Below are positions 45,718 to 54,975 of a DNA stretch of 64,000 bases, piece by piece; the stretch's first letter is position 1; each line of letters starts with the position of its first letter. Both the position numbers and the translations under genes were made by a program. The stretch is from positions 7,130,001-7,194,000 of the forward strand of contig OX442319.1 of the NCBI GenBank assembly GCA_949358305.1. Reading direction: 5' to 3'. Under the pieces are notes generated by a model. It did no database searches, was not told the origin of the DNA, and saw only the letters and a list, made by a program, of their open reading frames with translations. The stretch comes from Strigamia acuminata. Its lineage: Eukaryota; Arthropoda; Chilopoda; Geophilomorpha; Linotaeniidae.

Positions 45718-48700
45718 ATGGCGTCGAAGGGAAGCGCGGCGTCGGCGGCGGCAGGAATCGCGCCGCTTGACAAAAACAACTACGAGACGTGGAAAGTGGA
45801 CGTTCAATTGTTGCTTCAGGAACTCAATTTGTGGGGATTCCACGACGAAACAATTAAAGCGCCGCCGGATGGAACGTCGGCAGCGGATTTGGCGAAATAC
45901 GAGAAGCGGAAAGCTCGTGCACGTGGAATTTTGTGCAACAGCGTCGCAACCAGACTGAAACCGTCGCTGTTAAAGCTGGATACATCGAAAGAGGTATGGG
46001 ATTACCTGAAAAAGCTGCATGAACCCACGTCAGTCGCGAGAAATGCAAAGATTCTCGAGGATTTCTACACGATACGTTGCGGCGATAAAGAGGAAGTCGA
46101 TACGTTTATCACACGTGTCGAATTGGCAGCCGACGAATTGAAATCAATAAAACAAGAGCCGAATGACAAAGTAAAAGCCTATACTTTAATAAATAGAATT
46201 CGTAAAGACTACGAACATCAAGTGCAGGCTATTTACCAGTGGAGTGACGGGGACTTCACGTTTGATAAAGTTTCCGAGGCATTGCTTGCCGAGAGTGCAC
46301 GTCGTCGATACACGACAGGAACGAGTTCTCCAACGATGGAATCCAGTGCTCTCAGTGTCAGTGCTTCCAACAATCAGCAAGGATCGAGGAAACAAGACAA
46401 CAAAGGAGGTAAGAGCAACTTTTCCAATATTTTATGTTACAATTGCCACGAAAAGGGACATATTGCACGGAACTGTCAAATGCCAAATACAAAACAACAG
46501 GACAACACTCGTGGACGTGGCAAAGGGCGCGGACAGCCCCAACGAGGCAAGGGTTTGCGTGGAGCCTTTTATGCATCATTTTTGGGGGAAAGTGTGTCCA
46601 ATTCAATTGAAAAAGTATGTGATGAGGACGCATGGTTTGTGGATTCCGGCGCATCAGACCATGTATGTGGAAAATTGGAATATTTTCAGACTTTCAAGTC
46701 ATTACCTCCAACCAAATTACAATTGGGCCAGGGCACAGCTAGTATTACTGGCTGTGGTGCTGTAAACATCAGCACATTTGCGAATGGAATCCACAACCAT
46801 GTGGACTTAATAAATGTGTATTTTGTCAAGGGTTTCAAACGCAATTTAATTTCGAGTGCTAAAATTGATGAAGCAGGGTTCAATCAACACATTTACAATG
46901 GTGTGTTGAGAGTGTATTTACAAAACAACAAAGAGTGTTTATTGTTAGCGAACAGGCAGACAGATGGATTGTATCGTGTCCAAGGCCAGGTTCAAATGAA
47001 TCAAAATGTGTCAAATACCATTGTTAATCCAATTTCACAAAATGTTACCCAGGTTTTACCATTGATTGAACAAAATGTTGTAAAACGAATTGAGCAATTG
47101 CAGAGCAAGAGTCCAAATTATGAAATTGTTTCCCAACAACCTGCACCTGTTGTGCAAAGTTTTGCAGTTTCGGTCGACACGTGGCATAAGCGTTTTGCCC
47201 ACATGCATGTTCAGGGGCTAGCCACGTTGTTGAAAAGTGAGGAGACCACGGGATTAGATTTCACAGGAAATCTAAACAATTTTGCGTGCGATTCATGCAG
47301 AATTGCAAAATCAACCCGTGCTAATTACAAAGTTAGAGATGATCGCGAGCGTGGGGAACCGCTTGAATTGTTGCATATAGACGTGTGGGGGCCCAACCCC
47401 ACAACATCACTGGGTGGTGCACGTTATCTGTTGTGCATTGTTGATGATGCAACGCGTTTTTCGTGGGTTTATCCTATGAAAACAAAAGATGAGGCCTTTC
47501 CGATTTTTAAAACATTCTTGGCGCGCGTTGAGCGCCGTTCAAATAGGAAAGTTCATGAAATTAGAACGGATCGGGGTGGAGAGTTTTGCAGCAAGGAATT
47601 TGATTCTTTTCTGCAACAAAAGGGCATTGGTGCCCAAAGAACAAACCCGTACTCAGCACAAATGAACGGCATTGCGGAGCGATTAAACCGCTCAATATTA
47701 AACAATGTGCGCGCAATAATTGAGGATACAAATTTGCCGTGGATTTTGTGGGCAGAATTGGCTGTCAGCTACATTTATTTAAAGAACAGGTATCCACATT
47801 TATTTGCGAAGGGACAAATTCCTTACATTAAATTCAGACAAAGAAGCATGGCAGTGAAGCATTTACGTGCAATTGGCTCGTTATGTTTCGTACATATTCC
47901 CAAACCCAAAAGAGCTAGCAAACTCGACTCAAGAGCATGGAAGGGCATACTGGTGGGGTATGCATTCACTACAAGGGGTTATAGGGTTTGGAATCCAATT
48001 ACAAATGAGGTAGTCGAAACAAAACATTTAGTCATTGATGAGTCCAGGGACTGGAAGTCCTTTAATGCTGTGGACATAAATGTTCAACAACCAGATTTGG
48101 ATACAAATGGTTACGATTCGGATGAGAGTGGGTTGTATCAACAGGAATTCCATGATCCGATGCCACCCACTACACCACCGGGTTCACCTCCCGTTATGCG
48201 TAAAGTCCCAGCACCCCTCGCGCAGGTCCCACCACAAGTGGGACCAATGGCCCAAGCGCCTATTCCCACACAGCCAGTCCAAGGGGGGGCAAAAGTTAAG
48301 AAACCTCGAATTGCCACCCGAACCACAGATGCAGATGGGTGGGATAGGGAGCAAGTGACCAGGCAAGGAGGTGTTACAGCTGGGAGAATTGATGTGCTGT
48401 TTTACGCACCAGATGGCACAGGGCCTTTGAAAACAAAGAAAGATGTTGAAGCGTATTGCCGGGGAAATAGGATATTTTTCAATCCATTAAAATTCGATTT
48501 CACCCCAGTGAAGGAGCCCATCAATACAATCGAGCAATCGTCCGACGAGGAACCAATGGAGACGGTTCTCACTGCAACGACACCTCCCATCAGCGTGTAT
48601 TGTGCTGTCACGCAGCCCAAAACATACGAGGAGGCAGCTTCCTCGCCTCAATCTAAAGAATGGAGAGAGGCGATGGAAGAGGAGATTGAAACATTACAAG

Positions 48701-50139
48701 AAAGAGAAGTGTACGAGGAGGTGCCGCGACCGAAGGCCAAGGTCTTGGGTCACAAATGGGTATACAAGTTGAAACCAGACGAAGATGGCAATATTGTGAG
48801 ATATCGTGCCAGGGTAGTCGCACAAGGGTTTAGACAAACGCAAGGTGTGGACTACACAGAAGTGTTCTCGCCGGTCGTAAATTTCACATTAATCCGACTG
48901 TTTTTCTGTTTATTGGTGATCTTGCGTGGCTGGGTCGACGTCCATCTGGACGTCAAATGCGCGTACCTTTACGGCAAATTAGATTGTCCCATACATATGG
49001 AGATCCCGCAAGGATTCAAAACACCGGGAACGGACAATGTTTGGCTCCTGTACAAATCATTGTACGGATTACACCAATCCGGCAGGATGTGGTTCGAGGA
49101 GTTAAATACCAGTCTGCTGGATTTGGGTTTCACCAAAGTGATTGGATGCAATTGCGTTTACACTTTTGATCGCAATGCCGTCCTCTTGATATACGTGGAC
49201 GACATGATTTTGTTTGCAAAAGATGTGGAAACCCAGAGCGCCCTAATTGACCTCATTAAACAAAAATTCAACATTGTGAACTTGGGTCGGATCACAAAAT
49301 TGCTAGGTGTGAAATTTTATCGTGAGAATGGGAAGGTATGCCTCCACCAGAAGCATTTCATAGATAAGTTGGCTGTGAAATTCAACTTGACTCAAAATAC
49401 GAAAGTGAGAGTTCCTATTGCAGCCGGGTCAACGTTTAATCACAATGTTAAAGAAGTTGATCCGAACTCAGACTTTCCATATCGTTCGCTGGTCGGGAGT
49501 TTGATGTTCCTCGCGTCCAGGACAAGGCCGGACATTTTATATTCCACAATATACATGTCCCAATTTAACACAAGCTACACTCAGAAACACGTCAAGGCTC
49601 TTGTGCAAATTGCTCAATACGTTGTGAATACTAAAAATTATTGTGTTAATTTATCAAAGTGTATAAATACAGATTTGCGCATTTACACCGATGCTTCCTG
49701 GGCGACGGACCTCCATCACTGCAAGAGTTTTGGGGGGTTTGCATTGTTTATGGGCGATGCCCTCATTAGTTGGGGTTGTCGGAAACAAAGTTCCGTCGCG
49801 TGCAGTACTATGGAGGCGGAATATTTGGCGCTAGTTCACGCCGTCCAGGAAGGATATTGGCTATCCAGCATATTCGAAAGCTGTGTGCTTTTTGATTATA
49901 TTAATATGCCAATAGTGTATTCGGATTCGTTGTCATCGATACAATTTGTGGAAAATGATCTTGAAAATTCTAAAACTAAACATATCCGAATACGCTATTG
50001 CTTCTTAAGAGACTGGTTCGAGAAAAAGTATTTCTCAATTGAGAAAATTCCGACAAAATGGAATTTAGCAGATTTGTTCACAAAGTGGCTGCCTCAGGAC
50101 CGGTTAAAAGACTTGTGTGCAGATATGTTGGATGTTTGA
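45718..50139 (+). CDS. Copia-2 gag-pol polyprotein, intact
   Basis: 1473 residues from ATG 45718. Order: Copia Gag (UBN2-like, opening with KNNYETWKVDVQLLL), a CCHC zinc knuckle CYNCHEKGHIARNC from C240, protease with DSGASDH at D309, a pre-integrase zinc domain (WHKRFAH ... CDSCRIAKS), and integrase with D555 (HIDVWGP), D618 (TDRGGEF) and E654 (AERLNR) in D,D(35)E spacing. A proline-rich acidic linker follows, then RT with YVDD at 1159-1162 and YGLHQSGRMW, and RNase H with D1325 (TDASWATD) and the ADLFTKWL end. There is no stop or frameshift, so the element looks able to move. The last part of this ORF is duplicated in inverted and then direct orientation just downstream. Confidence 0.96.
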   Translation: MASKGSAASAAAGIAPLDKNNYETWKVDVQLLLQELNLWGFHDETIKAPPDGTSAADLAKYEKRKARARGILCNSVATRLKPSLLKLDTSKEVWDYLKKLHEPTSVARNAKILEDFYTIRCGDKEEVDTFITRVELAADELKSIKQEPNDKVKAYTLINRIRKDYEHQVQAIYQWSDGDFTFDKVSEALLAESARRRYTTGTSSPTMESSALSVSASNNQQGSRKQDNKGGKSNFSNILCYNCHEKGHIARNCQMPNTKQQDNTRGRGKGRGQPQRGKGLRGAFYASFLGESVSNSIEKVCDEDAWFVDSGASDHVCGKLEYFQTFKSLPPTKLQLGQGTASITGCGAVNISTFANGIHNHVDLINVYFVKGFKRNLISSAKIDEAGFNQHIYNGVLRVYLQNNKECLLLANRQTDGLYRVQGQVQMNQNVSNTIVNPISQNVTQVLPLIEQNVVKRIEQLQSKSPNYEIVSQQPAPVVQSFAVSVDTWHKRFAHMHVQGLATLLKSEETTGLDFTGNLNNFACDSCRIAKSTRANYKVRDDRERGEPLELLHIDVWGPNPTTSLGGARYLLCIVDDATRFSWVYPMKTKDEAFPIFKTFLARVERRSNRKVHEIRTDRGGEFCSKEFDSFLQQKGIGAQRTNPYSAQMNGIAERLNRSILNNVRAIIEDTNLPWILWAELAVSYIYLKNRYPHLFAKGQIPYIKFRQRSMAVKHLRAIGSLCFVHIPKPKRASKLDSRAWKGILVGYAFTTRGYRVWNPITNEVVETKHLVIDESRDWKSFNAVDINVQQPDLDTNGYDSDESGLYQQEFHDPMPPTTPPGSPPVMRKVPAPLAQVPPQVGPMAQAPIPTQPVQGGAKVKKPRIATRTTDADGWDREQVTRQGGVTAGRIDVLFYAPDGTGPLKTKKDVEAYCRGNRIFFNPLKFDFTPVKEPINTIEQSSDEEPMETVLTATTPPISVYCAVTQPKTYEEAASSPQSKEWREAMEEEIETLQEREVYEEVPRPKAKVLGHKWVYKLKPDEDGNIVRYRARVVAQGFRQTQGVDYTEVFSPVVNFTLIRLFFCLLVILRGWVDVHLDVKCAYLYGKLDCPIHMEIPQGFKTPGTDNVWLLYKSLYGLHQSGRMWFEELNTSLLDLGFTKVIGCNCVYTFDRNAVLLIYVDDMILFAKDVETQSALIDLIKQKFNIVNLGRITKLLGVKFYRENGKVCLHQKHFIDKLAVKFNLTQNTKVRVPIAAGSTFNHNVKEVDPNSDFPYRSLVGSLMFLASRTRPDILYSTIYMSQFNTSYTQKHVKALVQIAQYVVNTKNYCVNLSKCINTDLRIYTDASWATDLHHCKSFGGFALFMGDALISWGCRKQSSVACSTMEAEYLALVHAVQEGYWLSSIFESCVLFDYINMPIVYSDSLSSIQFVENDLENSKTKHIRIRYCFLRDWFEKKYFSIEKIPTKWNLADLFTKWLPQDRLKDLCADMLDV

Positions 50140-50619
50140 ATCAAGATATAACGTGTAACATTTAAGGAGGTGATTGTTACATAAAGAGATAATTGTTAGA
50201 CGTTAAATCTTGATTCAAACATCCAACATATCTGCACACAAGTCTTTTAACCGGTCCTGAGGCAGCCACTTTGTGAACAAATCTGCTAAATTCCATTTTG
50301 TCGGAATTTTCTCAATTGAGAAATACTTTTTCTCGAACCAGTCTCTTAAGAAGCAATAGCGTATTCGGATATGTTTAGTTTTAGAATTTTCAAGATCATT
50401 TTCCACAAATTGTATCGATGACAACGAATCCGAATACACTATTGGCATATTAAGAGACTGGTTCGAGAAAAAGTATTTCTCAATTGAGAAAATTCCGACA
50501 AAATGGAATTTAGCAGATTTGTTCACAAAGTGGCTGCCTCAGGACCGGTTAAAAGACTTGTGTGCAGATATGTTGGATGTTTGAATCAAGATATAACGTG
50601 TAACATTTAAGGAGGTGAT
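50140..50619 (+). repeat. Copia-2 3' fold-back: inverted then direct copy of the ORF end
   Basis: After the stop codon and a first LTR start (50175-50207), sequence 50208-50453 is the exact reverse complement of 49901-50146, with a 61-base loop between the arms. From 50450 the forward sequence resumes and repeats 50005 onward, leading to the true 3' LTR at 50620. The join has TTAA microhomology at 50450-50453. The minus-strand ORF at 50215-50526 is only the inverted C-terminus of the polyprotein and is not a gene. The polypurine tract AAGGAGGTGAT at 50609-50619 precedes the 3' LTR. Confidence 0.93.
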
Positions 50620-51142
50620 TGTTACATAAAGAGATAATTGTTAGACGTTAAAATCTGATAATTGAATTGTATAACATTGTTTAAATACGAGAATTTAGAG
50701 TCTTAAGTCGAAATTGTGAAAGCATATTTGTGTCAGTAAATGGTTTGATATATGTTGATCGTTTATTGTATAAACTGGATGAATTTCGGCTTATTTGATG
50801 TAAAATGTTATAGTGTTGTTGCTTGTATGCGGTACGAGGGCGCCACACGAAATGTGTTAATGTTCTCGTAACGTGTTAGTCTGTGGTGATGATGTCAAAG
50901 CAATGACATCATCGTGGTGAGAGATTGTATCTTTATTTATTATCTTTTTCGTTTTGTCATAAGATTTGTACTGTGTGTAAATTCAATGACGTCACCAGAA
51001 TAAAAGTCATTCTTTCTGTTTTAGTTTTCAACCGTGTACGTGTGTTTTTCTTCTGCCAGACACCTCATTATACATTCATGAAAATAGGCCCAGATTGGAC
51101 CAACTTCACCTATTTTCTAGGCATGGAAAACTAACAGTTTTG
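50620..51142 (+). repeat. Copia-2 3' LTR, truncated by Copia-3
   Basis: Corresponds to 44793-45315 and ends at AACAGTTTTG, after which the Copia-3 LTR begins. It includes second copies of the CRE-like sites and AATAAA. Confidence 0.93.
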
Positions 51143-51695
51143 TGTTGGACTTTGGAACCGCTTTTCACCTAATTAAATCGTTTTTCGATGTGAAATGACT
51201 TTGAAATGTTTATTTTATTATCCATCGGTTATCTTTTCTTATTCGGGGTAATTTAGTATTGTTTCTTATGTTTTTCCTTAGTTTCTATGTAAAGGGAATG
51301 CATGATGCCTTTTAGATGTGTCTTATCCATCTGGCATCATGCATCCTCTATTCTGTGTGTATTTCTACTTATTGTTTCTATTTTCGGCCACCAGATGTCT
51401 CTGGCAGATTGCAAATGGCCGCGCACACAGCCAGTGTGTTTCTCTGTGTTTTCCAATGGTTTTTGGATCAATTATGTAAGTTTTCTCGAATTAAAGTGTA
51501 TTTTGTTAATTATCAGTATTAGTTTATGTGCCACACGTCTTTATAAGTGTGGCACACGCGTTTTCTGGCCCAATACAGACCCGAACTCGCGTTTACGCAT
51601 CACGGCAATTTTTCCAGCTCATGCATTGCCGTGAGCACGTTATTTTCACGCTTCCAGCACGATTTATCGTGCATTTATTGCGCCACAGAGCTACA
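51143..51695 (+). repeat. Copia-3 5' LTR, 553 bp
   Basis: Starts TGTTGGACTTTGG at the break in the Copia-2 LTR and ends GAGCTACA two bases before the PBS. The 3' LTR lies outside the window, so the boundaries rest on the insertion break, the TG...CA tips and the PBS. Confidence 0.85.
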
Positions 51696-51697
51696 AG

Positions 51698-51709
51698 TGG
51701 TAGCAGAGG
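51698..51709 (+). other. Copia-3 primer-binding site (initiator tRNA-Met)
   Basis: TGGTAGCAGAGG, 12 bases complementary to the 3' end of initiator tRNA-Met, two bases after the LTR. Confidence 0.85.
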
Positions 51710-52420
51710 CCTGGAAAGACACCAGTGCCTCGTTTTTTCACTAATTTTCCGTAAATTTCGCGATTTTTTCGCGATTTGTGCGGAAATTTTTGTTTATTTC
51801 CAGTTTTTCGCCGAATTTCCGATGTCTCAACACACTTTGTACCCCGGAGTACAGTGTGGCCACATAGAACTTCATCTCGCTTAGTACCCCGGTGTACGGC
51901 GAATTTTTTTTTTCAGAAGTTTTTCCCGATTTTCACAATCGGACGGCGATTTTTTTCCCGATTTTCGAAATCGGTCGGCGATCTTTCGAAGAATTCCGCA
52001 TTTTTTATGCGCGGTGTGCACAGGGACGTCTGTGCACATAGATTCATCAACTTCTCCTTCTTTTTATTTCAGATTTCGAATTTATTTGTTAGTTTTAAGT
52101 TTTTTTGGTGTGGGTCAATTAGAATCCTTGGCGCCCTTCGTCCAAATCTGGGCAAGCGTCACTGTATTCTTAGACAAGGCTGAGCCCTGCGCCACCTAAC
52201 ATTCCCGCGGCCCCAGGTGGTCATAAAGGACGTTAGGGGGACACTTGTCTAAGGTTTTCAAGCCAATTTTAGCATTGGCTCCCCGTCGAGGTCTTTCCGC
52301 TTCGAACAACGTTTGTGTGTGCGTCGGTAGTGCTTCGAGTGCTTCGAGTGAAAAGTGCTTCGATTTCGTCAATTGTGCTTCAATTTTCGGAAATTTTTCG
52401 ACGATTTTTCCTCCGCAATC
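51710..52420 (+). promoter_or_regulatory. Copia-3 structured leader
   Basis: No supported gene in about 710 bases. Twin hairpins GTACCCCGGAGTAC (51839-51852) and GTACCCCGGTGTAC (51884-51897). A later block has CTTAGACAAG 52169-52178 pairing with CTTGTCTAAG 52244-52253, CCTAAC 52195-52200 pairing with GTTAGG 52232-52237, the motif TCCCGCGGCCCCAGG at 52203-52217, and a terminal hairpin AGCCAAT/ATTGGCT at 52261-52280. The same order occurs in the Copia-1 and Copia-4 leaders with different stem sequences. Confidence 0.55.
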
Positions 52421-54478
52421 ATGCAAAAGGCTTCCGAAGCGACGTCGGGACGTGTACCGGTCCTGACGACCGGCAACTACGAACAATGGCAACGAACAGT
52501 TAAGATGTTGCTCAAAAGTGAAGGCCTGTGGCATCACGTCACAGAAGACGGCGAGGAGGATTTTCTGAAGACGGCGGATGACAAGGAGAAACGCAAATAT
52601 CAACGTCGGAAGGAACGAGCCCTAGGAACCATTTATTGTTTGGTATCCGAAGCCAAACAGTCGGCACTCGATGGCTGCGAGACACCGAAGGAACAATGGG
52701 ACATGCTCGCCAAAATCTACGCCCCCAGTTCACTCGCCCGTCAGGCAGCTATGCGCCGACAGTTCTTGCAATTGAAACTGGAGCCGAACGAGGAGATGCC
52801 CGATTTCCTGGGGCGTGTAGACCTGATGGTTCGTCAATTGAAGGACATCGGAGAGGACATTCTCCCTCGACATCAGGCCTACCAGTACCTCGATTTTCTT
52901 CCAGCGGATTACGACCAGGCAACGTTCTCCATTTACCATTGGCCGTTGGCGAATTTTACCCCGGCCAAAGTGTCCGAACAGCTCTTGTCGGAATACCTTC
53001 GTTTGAAGTCGAAATCCGACCACGATACGAAGAAGACGTCGACATTCGCCGCGGACAATCGCAACCGCAGTCAATCTCGCAATCCTCGTCCACTATCGCA
53101 AATTCGTTGTTTCAATTGCGATCAGATGGGCCACTACGCGAACAAATGCCCTCTTCCGCGCCGACAATCGAAGGAACAGCAACCGGCAGCTGCACTACAA
53201 GGACGATCTCGCAGCAAAAACCGACGTCGAAAGGGAACCAATTCTCAGCAACCGGGTGGTCAAAGCCGTGAAATTTCCCGCCCGCGACGTGATGCTGCGT
53301 ACCTCTTGTCTGCGCCACCAGTTGTTACAGCACCGACTGTGCATTTCCTCCAATCCCACGAATGGATCGTTGATTGCGGCGCAACCGACCACGTGTCGCA
53401 CGTTAAAGCGTGGTTCACGAACTTTGTTTCCGTTGTCCCGTTCAACATCGAGCTGGGACAAGGCAGTTCGAAGGTCACAGGCAAAGGTGATGTTCCGGTC
53501 AAGTCGCTCATCGATGGCTGCGAATGCACCGTAATGCTACGCGACGTCTTATTCGCACCGGACTTCGGCGCCAATCTTATCTCGGTTTCTCGGATTGATA
53601 AATGCGGACATCACATCCACATTCACAACTCGGAATTGCACACGTATGAAACGGATATCAAACTAAGTGTTCTTCGGGCGAAACAGAAGTCTGGACTTTA
53701 TTTCGTGGATGGGCTTATCTCGCCATTCGCCGCTCCGACTAATGTTTCGAGTCCTCCACCCGTTTCATCGTTGCCTCCGACTCCGACACCGACCACTCTA
53801 GTGACGAAGGAAGAGGACTTTCCCGCATTGCCCAAGTCTTCCAACAAGGCTAAGACGAAGTCGGCTGACAATATGACCGATTTCCGCTTGCCCGTCTCCT
53901 CCAACACCTTACTGGTCCCTTCACTTTTTCCTACCAGTCCTGCTCCTATTCCCGGATCCCAACCTCAACAGATCCGGATGTATTCCAATGCCCTCACCTC
54001 TCCTCTTCCCGTTGCCAAGTCAAACGCAACATCACCTCCTCCTGTTGCTAAGTCAAATGCAACATCACCTCCTAAACAGGTTACTACGTCGGTCAACGTC
54101 GCGGATGCCACGGGATTGTGGCACAGCAGACTGGGTCACCTGCACACCAAAGCCATGCGGACTTTGGCTGTTAACTCCCAGGTTTACGGACTTGATCCAG
54201 CTGCTGTTCGACAGGAACTTTCATGCAACACGTGCCGTGTCGCCAAGTCTACGCGTGCTTCGCATAAGCCGATTTCCGCGCCTTCGACCACGAAACCGCT
54301 TGAATTGCTTCACATGGACGTCTGGGGCCCGTCGAGACTGCCTTCCATTGGTGGCGCTAATTTCGCCTTCACCATTATCGACGACGCCACCAGGTATGCC
54401 TGGCTTTTCCCGATTGCCCGTAAATCCGATGTTTTCGCTACGTTCAAAGACTTTGTTTCCCGTGTCGAACGTATAGCC
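52421..54478 (+). CDS. Copia-3 gag-pol polyprotein, 5' part (Gag, protease, start of integrase)
   Basis: 686 codons from ATG 52421 (MQKASEATSG) to the insertion point. The open frame extends back to 52355, but the M at 52421 best matches the start of the other Copia Gags. Gag opens with TGNYEQWQRTVKMLL. The zinc knuckle CFNCDQMGHYANKC begins at C230. The protease site is D318 in DCGATDH, a cysteine where Ser or Thr is usual. A proline/serine-rich spacer is followed by the pre-integrase domain (WHSRLGH ... CNTCRVAKS) and the first integrase Asp D633 (HMDVWGP). The frame is cut by Copia-4, which supplies a stop at 54484. The continuation at 61501 is in the same frame, so the gene was intact before this insertion. 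Confidence 0.93.
54474..54478 (+). repeat. Target-site duplication of Copia-4, left copy (TAGCC)
   Basis: TAGCC flanks Copia-4 at 54474-54478 and 61499-61503. It is a 5-bp duplication as expected for Copia integrase, and it fixes the ends of the element. Confidence 0.85.
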
Positions 54479-54955
54479 TATTGAGTTGTGGTGGAAATAT
54501 TGTGTGTTTGGTTGTTTGTCGCCATATTGTATAGTTTGTGAATATTTACATTACACACTTTCCGGATATGTGTAATGAATGTGCTGCTATTTAATGTCTC
54601 GATGTCGCGTTCAATCGATCTCGATTTTTATTAATGCTGGTTCTGTACCGCGGTTGAACGTTTCCATTTAGCAGCATGCGCTGATAACATCGTCTGCTCA
54701 AAAGAGCGAGTCCTGTATTGTTATTATTGCTTAGTTATCGATTATGAATGTCATTGCTTTTATTTTATAATGTAAAGGACAAATCATTGAAATCCAACAA
54801 TGATTTATCCTATTTTTCCGAGTGCAGTTGTTAGCCTCGAAGCGTGTACACTTTTATGTGATATTAAACATGGCGCACGCATGTCGGTGTCGCGCACCTG
54901 TTTAGACACTCGTCAACTCCTTTCTAACCGATGTTTTGGCCAGGAAATCGCTTTA
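54479..54955 (+). repeat. Copia-4 5' LTR, 477 bp, TA...TA termini
   Basis: Starts TATTGAGTTG and ends AATCGCTTTA. The ends were set by the TAGCC duplication and by comparison with the 3' LTR. An inverted repeat AAATCATTG/CAATGATTT lies at 54781-54806. Confidence 0.88.
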
Positions 54956-54957
54956 TA

Positions 54958-54975
54958 TGGTAGCAGAGGATGGTT
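54958..54975 (+). other. Copia-4 primer-binding site (initiator tRNA-Met, 18 bases)
   Basis: TGGTAGCAGAGGATGGTT is complementary over 18 bases to the 3' end of animal initiator tRNA-Met. It is the best PBS match in the window. Confidence 0.92.

Larger units (their letters stand above)
44793..51142 (+). mobile_element. Copia-2: autonomous Copia retrotransposon with fold-back at its 3' end
   Basis: 5' LTR 44793-45651, PBS 45652, a complete gag-pol ORF, an inverted duplication at 50208-50453, and a 3' LTR from 50620 cut at 51142 by Copia-3. The 523 bases of 3' LTR present appear identical to the 5' LTR, so the insertion is recent. It is inserted in the 3' LTR of Copia-1. Confidence 0.92.
51143..54478 (+). 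mobile_element. Copia-3, 5' part, split by Copia-4
   Basis: 5' LTR 51143-51695, PBS 51698-51709, a structured leader, and the gag-protease-integrase part of the ORF up to 54478. The element resumes at 61499 after Copia-4 and runs past the window end. It is inserted in the 3' LTR of Copia-2. Confidence 0.92.

Noticed and set aside
50215-50526. Minus-strand ORF of 103 codons downstream of Copia-2
   Set aside because: It is the inverted duplicate of the Copia-2 C-terminus joined to the forward copy, not an independent gene.
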